From Panaeolus papilionaceus (lineage: Eukaryota > Basidiomycota > Agaricomycetes > Agaricales), in the NCBI GenBank assembly GCA_015501605.1, contig JADNRZ010000015.1:124001-188000 (forward strand): a stretch of DNA of 64,000 nt. The letters run 5' to 3'. The notes below the pieces were generated by a model, which saw only the letters and a list, made by a program, of their open reading frames with translations, did no database searches and was not told where the DNA came from. Shown one piece after another: positions 32,845-45,866 of the stretch. The position numbers and the translations under genes are program-made. The stretch's first letter is position 1; each line of letters begins with the position of its first letter.

Positions 32845-35800
32845 ATGGCAGTGAAAGATCTCATTCAGCTGTACGAGTCTTCATCGCCCAATGACCTACC
32901 ACAGCAGCAACCACAGGCACAAACGCGGTCGCACCTTGCAGTTGATGCCGGGACTAGAAACTCTACCGTCTCCCTCCCTCCTCCTCGTCGTGCACGATTT
33001 ATACACAGAAAAGAGGGTCCTACCTCTAGAGCGGATGATACTCTTGTCAGAGCCACCAACGAGTATCCATTTCGTGGCTTTGGCTCCTCTGATATAACAG
33101 AGCCCCTGTCTCCCAACTTGAAGGACACTCCATCGACTCTCCATACATACCCTCCAACCGACCAATCAACAGCTGATGGTCGCTCACGTCTCCGATCTCA
33201 ACTGTCTACAAAAACTAACACTCACCAACCTCATACACCTATCCCTGCACAAGATGTATTTGCTCGGAAAGCCCTCCCTCTCTACCTACCCAAACTCGAC
33301 AAATACCTTGAGCTGCTAAGGACTCCCAAGCTCCCAGTGGACGGATCGTCAGCCATGTTCCCTCCTTTGGACAAGTTAGCAAGCTTAGGGTGGTCTCTTG
33401 ATGACCTGGAAAACAATGATACTGCAACACCTTCTTGGCGAAATCGCAGGGCCCTGTTGGGGACTTCAATCAATATCCTGATAGGCTTTCTGGTGAGTCT
33501 TCTGGTAGAGCTGATGCAATTCTGGAATTCAGTGTTGCTATCCAGGGATCAAGTGCCCTGGCTTCTTTTTATAGCCTACAAGGTTTAATCAACACAGTTC
33601 AGATATTTGCCCTCGTTTTGAGTACAATAGGTTCGTCATTCATCAAGCGTTTACCTCTCGCACTAACATACAGGTTCATAGTTCCTGTCGGTTCAGGAAA
33701 TGTGGGGGACAAATGGAAAGCTCTGTTCTTGGGAACGATGTACGTTTGGTGGGATGCGCAAAAGCCCAATCATTCTGATCATTTTGCAGACCAAATGTCC
33801 TTGCCTTGAACTTTGCGCCATTGCTCGTCCAGTCGCTGCTATTTCTAGTCGTCTTCATACTCATTGTCTCTGCTTTACTTTTTTACTTTTACCGATCGAC
33901 CACTCGGTGTGATCGCTACAACTCCATAGAAGGTCTACAAGACATGGAGACCAAAGGACACAAGTGGGGTTTGGTGATCACGACATTTCTTCTTACTGTG
34001 GCATATCTTCCTCTTAGCACTATGGTTATACACGTAGCTGTCTGGTCAGAAGAGCTTTGGCCCATCCCCAATCCCTACCGCAATGCCACAGTTCTCCCCC
34101 CGGATTTGCCCCCGTTAGGCCCACCCAACGCATTTCGTGACCCCCTCGACTTCTGCTGGACCACCACGATGAAGCGTAACGAGGTAAATTTTGCCCCAAT
34201 TATGATGATACCATCAGTACTCGTTTTTGTGTTTGTGAGTCGTTGTTCTGCATCGTCCTGGTGTGCTGCTTCTGATCATTTATTCAGTTTACCCTGTGGT
34301 TCCCGTTCGTACTCCGTCGCGTCATAAAGCAATCTGTGCCGAAAGTCGACACATTCACTGAGCTGGGTCGTCCTCGAAACTTGGTTGATATGGATGGAGA
34401 ATACCAGCGACTGCTCGGTCGTGACCGCAATCCCTTTGCCTTCCTCTACACTGGTTCGTGTCCGTAAGCTGCGATAACTCATATATTGACAATTTGCACT
34501 TTAGCCTTTCGAAGAGGATGGGGCACTTATATCTCGACATACATGTTTGCCAAACTCAGCACACTACTAATTATTGCGATCTTTGACCCTGACAATTGCC
34601 TGTTTCGCAACTACTCGCGCACCACTATCTCAGTCATTCGCCAAATTCTCCTCCTGTTGACAACCATTGGATTTTTTATTGCACAATGCATATTCGCACC
34701 TTTCTTGGACCCTATTAACAATGCCAGTGAATGGACATCTCGACTAAACTACTTAACCACGGCTTCTACCGCCCTCGCAGTTACCCTTAAGATACCCGGA
34801 AAGGAGATACTAGAATCATATGTATTGTATAGGTGAGTCATATCTCCACGTTTTGAAACTAGTGATGCTTACAACCCGTAGTATTTATATTATAACATAT
34901 GGACTTGGATTTTGTGAGCCCCATCGACAGTATTTCATTTGAAAGTCTGACATAGTTGCATCCAGACTTCTCATTGATAAACCTCGGTTGGATGCAACGG
35001 GTTGTAAAGAGTACGCCGCCATCTCCCAAGCCTCACACTGATCAATATTGTTTTAACTCTTTACCCAGAATTCACCAGACGCATAGACTTTAGTGAGAGC
35101 CGACAAATATTTTGGGCGTGATGCCTGCTGACAGTTTAATTTATCACATAGGTATCGACATATTTTCCCCTAGGTACGTAGTTTTTTTTTTTTTGTCTAG
35201 TTCATGGCATCCGTGGTTGTTCAACCATATAACTCCAGATTGGATATCTCCAATACCTCGATCCATACCAAACGCCGCATATGGCAAGAGACTATTTCTG
35301 CCATGTTGCTCACCGACGAAAACTGCAAGATACCCAGCGGGCAGCACATCGCATTCGCCCAAGCTCGGGATTCTATTTTCCCACCATACCTCCTTGACTT
35401 TCAGGGCACTCCAGGCGAGCGGCACGTAGAAAATCTCAAGGTATTTTGTCTGATAAGAATCCTCCTGTAGCCCCACTGTAAACAGCTTCCCAACGTTCCC
35501 AACAGATCCTTCGTGAAGTTGGCGCTGTGACCTATCGTAGGGCCAATGCCCTGCTCACTGGCCCTGATTTCTCTTGGTATAGATACCTGCAAGATGAAAT
35601 ACAGAAGAACTACACGGGGCCTGACAGCTATTGGAGACCGTTAGACGATGGCAATGTCAACTGCAGGAGTTACTTTGGAAATGCTTGGTGGATTCCGTTC
35701 CCACCATCGCTGGTATGTCTGTCTTCTCTTCTAACCTCCATATATTTAATGTGCAACAGGTGATACGCTATGATGAGGGACCTTATGCGGTTCTCAACGA

Positions 35801-37237
35801 TTCTGCCGCTCTTGAAGCCTACATTGCCCAAAATTCAAGCAAGGATATACTGATGCGGCGAAACATCAGGATGGCCCTCAGATGCTTGGAAGGGAAGCTG
35901 GTGCAATGGCAATATGATCATGTCCAAGTATGTCTTCATGATGTACCTCTTTGTTTATTGAAGCTAAAATAGTGATAGAACATTGGATCACCTTCGCTCT
36001 TCTGTTGTGGTCGGCGACGATATGAAGCTGTCACAGCACGGCAATACGAGTTTGCTCTGTTAATGATAAAGCGTCGAGGACACCTTTTATGGGGAGGTGT
36101 GCATCTAGGCAGCGGATTTCAGGTTACGCTACGTTATTCGAGGAGCGTTGTGGTATCATCTGAGGTCATTGGCTTAACAGAAGATTACGACCTGACGCCT
36201 TCTCTTGCTCGTTTTTTGGATATTAACAAGGACCTCATCGACATTTCACTTCCCTCCCTGGAAGAGAAAATTTCTCTCTACCGGCGGCTACATAGGAAGG
36301 AATGTCGCTTCAAGGCAAAGGTTTTGTCGTATAGATTTTTGACGTTCGTATACGATCAACCAAGAGATCCTCACGGGCTTGCGGAGAGCTCCATTGAATT
36401 TGAGCGGGATAAACGTGTCCGGCAACTTATGCTTTCAAGCGAGGCTATCCTCAAAACAGCGTATGATCGATTGTCTGCTGTTTCGACAAGTCAAGCAGCG
36501 ACGTGGTGGTACATCTTCTGGGTAACAAGTCTTCTCAAGGCCTCTTGATTACCCCAGCTAATAGATATGACAGGACGATCTGTGGAGGCGGAATCATGAC
36601 ACAATTTCAGGACTACAGAAATACGCCGAAGATTTTAACCCGCACTACAGGTCGTCGATCGCGTACACTCCTCTGCCTCGAGCAGTTTTAGAAAGCTTTC
36701 TCACTCAGCGAGGGTTGCTACACAGCAAACCTCGTTGGGGCGACTTCTTCCATGCTGGGTTCTTGAACAAATTGTACCTGCGTCTAAACGACGCTGTGTT
36801 CCGTGATTCCAGTCGGGTAAGACTCATCCTACGTTTGTCGTTACGCCGTTTTTTTGCTCAAACCTGTCATATAGGCCATCATGTTTCATTTAGGAAATGA
36901 CGACCGTGAACTTGATATGGAAGACATTGACATTTTGACGCAAGCCCAGTCTTCCACTCTTGGAACTGGTGGTGGCACTGATCATGATGCCTCGAACATG
37001 CGGCCCCGCCCTACCTATAGATGGGAAGGACTTTTGAACGATCCACCTGGAAATGGGGGTCACGAACGCCGGAGGAAGTGGTTGACAAAGATGGGGGCAT
37101 GGTTTGGGATCACGCCTCTTTGGAGAGCTGGTTTCCATTCGTATGGGATATCGTTAGATGTCAGGGTAGAAAATGGACGATACGTACAGTTGCATGATGA
37201 CTATTCTACGACAGCTGCAGGCACTTCTGCACGTTAA
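32845..37237 (+). CDS. Large polytopic membrane protein, family not recognised
   Basis: Sixteen exons (32845-33492, 33546-33630, 33682-33739, 33790-34234, 34288-34453, 34505-34832, 34882-34913, 34966-35010, 35069-35092, 35152-35173, 35239-35440, 35506-35712, 35760-35927, 35979-36521, 36574-36816, 36875-37237) close to 1,192 residues. Residues 1-200 are disordered and Pro/Thr-rich. About eight or nine hydrophobic segments follow (for example LLVQSLLFLVVFILIVSALL, ITTFLLTVAYLPLSTMVIHV, VIRQILLLLTTIGFFIAQC). The C-terminal half is soluble, with blocks such as WQETISAMLLTDENCKIPSG, GPDFSWYRYLQDEIQ and WWYIFWDDLWRRNHDTI, and a charged tail. I do not recognise the family. Topology suggests a transporter, channel or sensor with a large cytosolic domain; that is inference. 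Confidence 0.88.
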
Positions 37238-37420
37238 TTAACATTATTCCCGTTTTTTCTATGTACCTGTTTCGAATGTAATAGTTGATCTTAGCTGCCA
37301 GTCGAAGTTGTTTGTGACGAATGCTGTTGGATAACACTACTGGACCCAATTATGGAAATCAATCTTTCGTGTTCAGCTCTCGAAATCTCCAACACACTCT
37401 TTCGTAAAAGCTTGATCAAG

Positions 37421-38836
37421 ATGCCTCGTAGACCAAGACCTGCTAATAGGGTACCCCCAAAATCGCAAAGAGGGACCACAGCCGCTAAAATTTTCAAAGA
37501 AGAGAAACCGCCAGGACTGAAACGCTCTTTACAGCAGGTTGACCCTGAGAGCTCTGATAATTCAGACGAGGAGAATCATAGCTCGAACGAATTTGAAGAG
37601 GGTTCGAGCCGAGATTCAATCAATGAGGAAGATTTGGATATTGGGAGTGACGACGAGGACGATGATGCTGATGCCCCACGGGTTGTTCAATGGGAAGATG
37701 ATGAGGAGGAATTTATGGACGATGATTCTGAGGATGAGGCTCAAGAAGATCCTGTGAACGAGGCAAGTGATTTTCTTTTTATAACATATGATCACCAAGT
37801 AGTTAATTGTAATATCACAGAAAAACATTTCTGAAAGTGCGGGGTATGGTTTCTATTCTGTCTGAAATAGTGCTTACTCTGTCCTTGACAGGTCTGCAAG
37901 ATATACCCCTTGGTGCACTGCGAAAAGCACAGCAGGTTCTCAGCCGAGCACAACCAGATACAGACGAGGAATCTGAATCCGAGGCTGGCTCGGACGATGA
38001 ACCAGAACAGGCAACCCATAAAGGTAAAGAAGTAGAAAAGGTGAAATGGAGTACCACACCACGGAAAGATATTGCAAAGCGCTCAAGCAAGCACGCGTAA
38101 GTTCCGGTCATCTTGGATGCAATTTCAAATCCTCACAAAGATCTAGACCCACGGAAGTCACTTCCAAAAGACCCGTCAGCAGAAAAAGGACAGTGGTGGA
38201 AGTTCCAAAAGTGGTGAGTTTTGTTGTGCTATTGACATGGGTACTTTCACTTATGATCGAACTTTATTTATATAGGTACCTAGGGATCCTAGGTTTTTAC
38301 CCACTGCTGGGGAGTTTTCTTCCGAAAAGTTCCAACAAAACTTTGCCTTCCTTGCTGAAAATCACAAACGAGAGCTTGGGACGCTGAAGGAGACGTTGAA
38401 GCAGGCACGGAAATTACTTGCCAATTCACCACGAGACCAACGGAGTGAACGTGAGCATGAGGTTTACCGTTTGGAACAAGCAGTGAAGCGCACGGAAAGT
38501 TTGGTGAACAAGGACCGCTTGGACCGAGTATCTCGAGAGGCATTAAGCCGTGCTAAGAAGGCAGAGGCGGATAAACGAGGACAGGGGAAAGGGGAATGGC
38601 ACATGAAAAAGAGTGAGTGATAGATCCGATTGTTGTTTATAGACTGACTGAACATAAATCGCTCAGAGGATAAACAAGAGTTATTGGTGAAAGCTCGGTA
38701 TGACGCACTTGCCAAGGAAGGTGGACAACGAGCGGTTAAGAAGGCCATCGATAAGAAGCAAAAGAAAGAGGGACAGAAGGAGAAAAGATCACGACCTTAC
38801 TCTAAAGAACGACCCAATAAACGTCGTAAAGCTTAA
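37421..38836 (+). CDS. RRP36: rRNA biogenesis protein RRP36
   Basis: Six exons (37421-37762, 37821-37836, 37892-38096, 38147-38213, 38276-38612, 38667-38836) give 378 residues. RRP36 is a component of the 90S pre-ribosome required for early cleavages of pre-rRNA. Start [13 protein letters not shown], a long acidic region, then family motifs [38 protein letters not shown] and the basic C-terminus [20 protein letters not shown]. Exon 2 is only 16 nt. Intron 1 has a GC donor (GAG/GCAAGT); reading through would stop after 24 codons. An in-frame ATG at 37352 would add 23 residues, but family start is at 37421. Confidence 0.93.
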
Positions 38837-39011
38837 TAACTTTATTATTATGACTCTTGGCGTGCGATCATTAGAATTTACACAAATCATTTGAAATGAA
38901 TTACTTTCCCTCACACACAACCTTTTCCGCAATCATCCATACTTCTCATGTCAGTGTATAACACAAAACAGCTATTTATTGCTGTTACAATCTCCACTCT
39001 TTACAACAACC

Positions 39012-41493
39012 ATGTCCTTGAACGCTAATCCTTCAAACGACAACGACCAGGATATTTATCGTGGTGAACCTCCAACAACACATCGTCAAATAGTCAATAA
39101 TGATGACATTGCATCGATATCCACAAACTCTTCGTCGTCTTCGAGTTCTTCTTCGGCTTCTTCAGGTTTAGGTGGTCGTCTTGGGGGTATCGCTGCAAAA
39201 CTTGAACTTGCTATTACAAGATGGGCAAGAAATGTCAGAGGAATAGATTCTTCTTCTTCAGATTCTAGTTCCACTACTTCATCATCCCGCTCCTCAGTCG
39301 TAACCTTGACTAAATCTCAAATGGCTCGCCGCCGCCACAGGCGCCCCAGTATTTCCTCTCTTCGCACTCTTCAATCAGAGCGTAATATTGCGGCCCATAT
39401 TACGCGAATGAAAGCCCTTGAGCAATCGAGGCAAATACCCCGCCAATTCGCTCTTTACATACCCCCTTCCATCGCTTCTCCGTCCAAACACCATCATACT
39501 AGTAGAAATACCTTTGAACGACTTCAGACAGAGGCACACGATAGGCGTGTTACAAGGTCTACATCACTCCCTCTCATTCTTACTCAACTGGATTTAGCTA
39601 TGAAGAAAATGGGACGCCGTCGCCGAGTTCGCCAGCGGAACAGAGTCTCCACAAGTCAACCCCCAGCACGTGCCACCTCCTCGTCTCCCGTAAAGAGTCT
39701 CGTTTTTCAAGGGCCTTCCAAGTCCAGATCGGCGTCTCTCTCGAGGCGTGGAAGGAAGGGTAAAGATAAGGAGCAATTACCAACCCATCGCCATCCCAAG
39801 CCAACAACAATTCTGGAGGAGCCACAACCCAAAGCTCAGGCTTGGTTCCTTGATGTTTCCAATCCAACATGGGCTGACCTGCGTGCTATCGGAAAGGTAG
39901 GCTTAGTCTTCCCTCATCAACTGCCAATCGCTTAATTTTATCAAGTTGTTGCATATCCACCCACTGACACTCGAAGATATTCTCCAACAAGATCCCAGAG
40001 AAAAGTTGGAGCTATTTACCAAGTTGGGTTATTACTTTATATCATTCCGTGCTATCGAAAGTTCCGAGACCCGCGAAAAGCTTCTGCGAGAGGGTGGTCT
40101 TTTGGATTCGTCTGGAAACCCCATCGTAATGGATGAATACTCAACCGGAGAGGCCAATGTCTATCTGGTTGTATTCAAGGAGGGAATATGTTGCGTAAGT
40201 CCACCCCGTTCCACATTGTTTGCATGCTCCCTAAATGCTGCGCTCGCAGTTTCATTACACAGATGTGTCAGGTTGGTCCTCTTTGGTATCGAACTGAGGA
40301 GCAACTTATAAATGGACTTGTATATTTAGAACACACGGACAGGGTCCGCAATAGGATGGTTCTTCTGGAAGAGGTCGTCAACATGTCCTCAGGTGGGTTA
40401 TCACCATCTATATTTACACATCCACTGACGACGGCATCCAGACTGGATTTGCCACAACATCCTTGACTCCATTGTAGATTCGTTTTTCCCCTACCTGGAA
40501 CGCATCGAACAAGAAGTCGTGAATATCGACAACATTGTATATTCTGCCAATCCGGAGGCCATCGAAGCCCCGAATCTATCCACTAGCGCTCTTCCATTGC
40601 CGCATGTGAATCCACCTATTCGCTCTGAAAGGGAGACGAAATTCGACCTCAGCTACACGCTCACAAATATGATGTCTGCGTCAAAGGAGAAAGAAAAGTA
40701 CTCGGAAGCGCAACGAATTCGAAACTCATTCCGCCCTCGGTTCGCTCCCCCGCGACTAACCCTCCCTCTAATTCTACGACGAATCAAACGGCGGATTGGT
40801 ACCCTGTGGAGTTATCTGCACAAGAAAAAACCGGAGCATAGTCCTCCTAGCGCTAGACAACAAGTTTTACGGAAGATGGCTAAAGTCCGAAAGCTTGTCA
40901 CCGTTCTGGGGAGGCTGCTTGCAACCAAGTCCGATGTGATTACACAGATTCAGAAGCGTTTAATCACGACCGGACGGCGGAGAACAGATCAAAATACAGA
41001 AGATTTTGAGCTCGCAATATACATGGGTGATGTTCAAGGTATATGTATTGCACCATACGTCATTGGCATCGATTGCTGATGAATCTCCAATAGACCACAT
41101 CTTAACACTGCAGCATGCGCTGAGCCATTACGAGCGTATGTTGAGCCAATCACATCCAACATACCTCTCCCAACTTCGAACCACTTTCGCAGGTTCGAAG
41201 GCGGGGACAGACAAGAACTTGTTGTACCTCACTGTTGTGAGTATCGCGGTACTGTGTATTCAGCCATTAACTGGTATGTTTCCATCTGCTGTGATTACGG
41301 TGCCAACTCTTCACAACTTCCAACAGGTTTATTTTCACTTAACGTCACCCTTCCCGCCAACCGCACGGAACCTGGTGGTCCATTTAACGTGTTTGGCATT
41401 ATTTTAACTTTGGCGGGCCTCGTATTTTGTGCCTACATAGCTTTGGTACGCTCTTGGTGGCTGCAGGCTAAGAAGAGGCGCACAAGATTATAG
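39012..41493 (+). CDS. CorA-type Mg2+ transporter (fungal ALR/MNR2-like)
   Basis: Seven exons (39012-39896, 39946-40194, 40250-40271, 40330-40392, 40478-41038, 41094-41273, 41327-41493) give 708 residues. A long Ser-rich, basic N-terminal region precedes the CorA cytosolic domain (TWADLRAIGKLLHIHPLTLEDIL read across an intron, then KLGYYFISFRAI and DRVRNRMVLLEEVVN), the long stalk helix (LATKSDVITQIQKRLI, LQHALSHYERML) and two C-terminal transmembrane helices. The loop that normally carries Gly-Met-Asn reads TGLFSLNVTLP, that is Ser-Leu-Asn. The last helix is followed by Lys/Arg residues. A plasma-membrane or vacuolar divalent cation transporter is likely. Confidence 0.9.
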
Positions 41494-41750
41494 CGGAGCT
41501 CGTCCATTGACTAGTCTACCCTCTCTACAATTGCATCGGACATCTGTATTTCTACCTCGATACCGAGCATACCTTCCTTACAAGTGGTATACCACAATTA
41601 AATAGATCTAGACATATACACATACATTGTACTGTCATTAAAATACAAAGGAGTCACGCTAGTGACTACGTACGACATGTACACCAACAAATGAGAACTA
41701 CATAAAACATGAGGAGAGCGAGACTAAAATATTGTAATCATGATGGGTCG
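41494..41750. other. Convergent 3' region with short inverted repeat
   Basis: Between the CorA stop and the minus-strand gene stop. AGTCAC-GCTA-GTGACT at about 41652-41667 is a perfect 6-bp hairpin; no other feature. Confidence 0.4.
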
Positions 41751-43177
41751 TTAAGATTCGTTGATAGGTTCTAGGTCCCTCCTGACGCCATGTCGAGCCA
41801 ATGTATCCGTTGCTTCTGTCAAGACTTCTTGAACTGATGAAATACGGTGAACAAGGATCGGTTTCAAATGAGCTAAAGACGTAACACTTACCTTTTTCCT
41901 GAAGCAAAACTTGTTTGTGCTCGAATTGCTGGAAAGTAGAGTCCAGCGCTTCTCTCTGAATGCGGATCGTTTCTTCGATCCGTTGTAAATGATCCGTCTC
42001 TGAACGTAAATGTTGCAAGCCTTCTTTGACCTGCAGATGAAGGTTTTCTAACCCGGTAATCTGATCTAAATATAGAGCGCGGACTTCCTCCCATTTACCT
42101 GAATGCAAAAATACAATGGATATGTTATTCATTTCAGATGGCGGGATTCTGCGAACGAATGGGACAAACCTGAACTTTGTGCTTCGCGCGCTGCAGAGAC
42201 GTACTTGGTCAATTGTGTGTCGATCTCTTGATTATCAGCCCATGAAACACGCTTCAAACTTGGGCGACGGGATATAATAGGCCGAGGCGTAGCTTCTGGT
42301 AAGGGTTCCTCTAAGGAAGCATTTGCTTGAGCAACAGGTTCGGACTCTGGTGCCGCCGGTGGTGATTCGGGAGAAGGTGGATCACTTGGTGTTTGATCGG
42401 CTCCAGAGACCTCAAGGCCATAGCTCTCGCGCTGTGAGAGAATGATTAAGGGAAGCGGAGGTGGAGAGAACAAGGACGTAGGTTCTGTCGGAGGAACGGT
42501 GGAAGTGCGCTCTGCTTGAACTAGCCGAGTTGGTTGGATGGGTAAAGGTTTGTGATAAAGAATTTGCTTCGGTTTTGAGGTTGACTCCGGGTTGGTGACA
42601 GACCGTTGGGTAGTTACTTTGGAGGGAGATGGAACATGTCTGATGACCGCAACAGAGGACGACGGTTGAGGTCCTGCTATGGAAGGCTTCCGAGGAGGCA
42701 CAGACGAGGCACGCTTCTGCTGCTCCTTGAACCACTTTTCCATCTCTTTGCATCGGAAATCTTGAGGTGCTACGAAGGTTTGGAAGACGAATGTTTCCCC
42801 AATGGAGGCTTGTCTAGACATGGGCATTGAAGTTTTGGCCAATTTGTGGCATTTGCGAATCATGCGGTCCTTCAGACGGCGAATTTCCATGATGCGCTCC
42901 CAAGATATTGTGGATTTCTTGGTAAGCTCGTAATTCTCGAGCTTTAAGAGTTGTTCATACATAGATGCTGTAGCCGGAGGCAACAGAACCTGTTCAGATT
43001 AAGATTAAGATATGTTCATGTAGACTCGGAGATTGAGTTTACCTTGAGTTCATTTGGGGTATCGGTAGTTTGGATGTACCTCCAACCTTTAGGAGTGCGG
43101 GGATCATAAGTTTCGAGCTGTCCACGAATAGGACTAACACGAAGGATGTCAAGGCTCGCAGGATCTGAGGGAGCCAT
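41751..43177 (-). CDS. Coiled-coil, Pro/Ser-rich protein of unknown function
   Basis: Four exons (43177-43043, 42989-42170, 42098-41892, 41833-41751) give 414 residues. The start is MAPSDPASLDILRVSPIRG, and residues about 20-45 contain YDPRTPKGWRYIQTTDTPN. A helical block follows (MYEQLLKLENYELTKKST, IMEIRRLKDRMIRKCHKL), then a disordered Pro/Ser region with SRRPSLKRVSWADNQEID, whose Arg-Val-Ser-Trp (KRVSW) resembles a PP1-docking RVxF site. The C-terminal third is a coiled coil (ITGLENLHLQVKEGLQHLRS onward). I do not recognise the family. Divergent from PEX16 with 252 bp between ATGs. Confidence 0.82.
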
Positions 43178-43429
43178 GATGATGGAAGGAATACAAGGGC
43201 AGCAGGAGAGCCCGCGAAGGTTTATTAAAGGCGAACACACAAAGCAGCCATCTCAGACTCAACTCAGAGCCATTCAACTGTGACACTTTCCACAATTGTG
43301 ACTAATATTATGTCATCTCGTGAGTATTGTCACAAACCGGGGTCGGCATCTCTCTCACAATCACAGTCCAGTCAAGGTCACTTTCTCATTCCCAACGTCG
43401 TCGTCCCCGTTCTTTGACTTTATACCACC

Positions 43430-44785
43430 ATGTCCTCTTCAAAAGCAAAATATGAAGCTTTTTTAATCGATAATGTTTCTACTATTTCAACACTCGAATC
43501 ATCCCTCAGGTCTATTACTTGGTTCTTACCCGGGCGCTTCAAGGATGCAGAACTTGCTTCGGAAAGTTGTTAGTATATTTCATTTTGTTTCAATAATTTG
43601 GTCTTTTTATTCATGTATCTTAGTGACCACATTACTCAATGTTATGAGCATGTATCACGATACGCTCTTAGCCCGAGTAGCTAAAGCAAACCCCTCATAC
43701 CGCCCCCTTATCCCCTCATCCCTCCATACGCGATTCACCAAGGCATGGTCAGACAAGGACTCGCTTTACAAATGGGCCGCACGATTTCTCGAAATCATCC
43801 GGTTTACAGAACTCGTGATTGAAATGGGCCTCCGGAGAAAGGTGTCAGATAAAACAAAATGGCGGTCTATCATCCTCCTCGAAACTATCAAGTAAATGTC
43901 GTCCACTCCTGTTGATATTTTGTCCCTTATTCACCTTTCTTGCAGAGCCTCTCTACGATTCTTCATATTGAGACTCACTCATCAACCATTGGTATCACCA
44001 CCCATTCCGGAGCGCGAATTCGACCCTACCACATTACCTCCTTCAAGCGATGCATCATCGTCAACCCCTGAATTGTCAACCCACACCCCACAACATCTTC
44101 ATAATAATTATGTACAACTACCCCTGCACTCTCTACTCTCCGAAGCCCAGATGGATACTTCTGCAGAAGAATACCTCCTCCCAAAAGCTCTGACAACCTC
44201 TTCAGTCAAACCCTCACTATCTTTGGTGCGAACACTTTCCGGGCCTCGGGATTGGATAGCAGAGTCTCTTTACATCCTCAGACCACTTGTATACGGTACT
44301 GAATGTTGGTTTGGTGTCTTGCATTGGCATCGCTAACTTTTCTCTAGCTAGTTTGTTAGTGTCCGACAGGAAGTCTCTCAAGCCATCCAATCGTGCCTTG
44401 ACAGTCGTCCTAGCGATGGAATTCCTCTGTCGTAGCCTCCGCCGAACCCCTCCTCCATCAGCCGCGCTTGAAAGGTCAGAATACGCCCGCCGTGATAAAG
44501 ACCTGCTGTGGTACCTTCTCAGAGGAAGCATATGGGAATCATACACGAGGTCAGTCCACGTTCAATTCGCGCTATGGTTGGCGTCTAACCATCGACTTTC
44601 ACCAGGCCCAAATTGGAGTCATTTGTAGACAGGACGGCTCATACTCCAATAGTAGGCTTGTTCGGTGCCCTGGTCAAGGATTGGATCCCGTTGATCGACG
44701 ATTATTATTATTGTACGTCTATATTGGTTTCACGAAGCGGTATTGGAAATGCTAACATATGCCCACGACAGATACTGCCCCCTAG
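43430..44785 (+). CDS. PEX16: Peroxisomal membrane protein PEX16
   Basis: Six exons (43430-43568, 43624-43891, 43946-44295, 44348-44549, 44606-44712, 44772-44785) give 359 residues. PEX16 takes part in peroxisomal membrane protein insertion at ER/peroxisomes. Family-like sequence: N-terminal YEAFLIDNVSTISTLESSLRSITWFLPGRF in two blocks, a TELVIEMGLRRKV helix, KTKWRSIILLETIKA, a variable Ser/Pro insert, then WIAESLYILRPLVY, and the C-terminal block YARRDKDLLWYLLRGSIWES plus PKLESFVDRT. The last exon encodes only YTAP-stop. Confidence 0.93.
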
Positions 44786-45006
44786 ATTACCCAACGCTGT
44801 ACTTCGTAATGCATTATGTGCCCCCTTTTGAATCATATATGGAGCCATCGAAATGGCGAACCGGTCCGAAGCAGCACCATCTAATTCTCTGATAGGCATT
44901 GGGTTCATTCCACAATGAGACCAGCCATGTGGCTTGTGAATCATAACATCTTGTTGTAATCATATAAAGCTAATCAACTTGACTCATTTTCGAGCCAAGT
45001 TCTCTA

Positions 45007-45773
45007 ATGTCGTCCCCTAACCCCAGTCCATTCGCACCCATTCGTCGGATCGTGACAACCCACGATTCTGAAGCAAGGGCAGTTGTCCAAAGTGACCAAG
45101 AACTAGATAAAGAGGTAATAAATTCCCCGTTCCCTCATTTTACGTGACCCATTTCTGACTATGACTCTCGTCAATCAGACGATGCCCATGGTTCCAGGCG
45201 CGCAGGCCACCCCAATTTGGGCCACCATGGATGGATTACCAACAGATGACAACAACTGCCAGTGAGATTGTTCCCTCGTTATGCTGTGTCAAATCGTGAC
45301 CTTCGTACATCCAGGGAAGATGGGGCGCTTCGACCACTTGTTACTGATATTAACTTCGGCCTTGTCCCACCCAATGGAACGAATCTAAGGTCTACAGAAT
45401 TGCCTCCGGGCGGAATTACTCCAATGGTAGGACATTACTTTTGGAATCCGTGAAATAAAGAAGCGATGATGTCCTTTAGCACCGAACATCTTCCCTGGAT
45501 TACAACATCCTAGGTATTATCTCATTTCTACTTACTTGACAGATGGGCTTGACTCACCAACCAAATCCAATAGTTGCCGGGGAGCTGATTCTCATACTTG
45601 ACGATGGCAATGAAGTGCATCTGAAGAATCCTGGTGATGTAGCCATCCAGAAAGGCACGATGCATGCTTGGAAAAATCCTTCCAGTCAATGGGCTAGATG
45701 GATTACAGTTTTAGTGGACGCAAAACCTGCCCAAGTTAATGGGACCGCACTCCAGCCCGATTTTGTTTTGTAA
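45007..45773 (+). CDS. Cupin-domain protein
   Basis: Five exons (45007-45114, 45179-45261, 45315-45426, 45480-45513, 45574-45773) give 178 residues. It is a single small cupin barrel: VPGAQATPIWATMDGLP, then LPPGGITPM, HRTSSLDYNILVAGELILIL with DDG, and GDVAIQKGTMHAWKN, where HRTSSLDY supplies His and the last His of GTMHAW completes a typical metal-binding set. The exon 5 acceptor was placed at 45573 to restore the barrel strand. Many such fungal cupins sit in degradative or secondary pathways; the substrate cannot be inferred. It converges with the SDR gene (93 bp between stops). Confidence 0.88.
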
Positions 45774-45866
45774 GGTACATATGCGCGACAACTGCAGAAT
45801 CAATCATGTTTAGGGGAGCGTTGTTATTCGCATATCATGAATACGTGATTTTAAACCCAACGTCCC

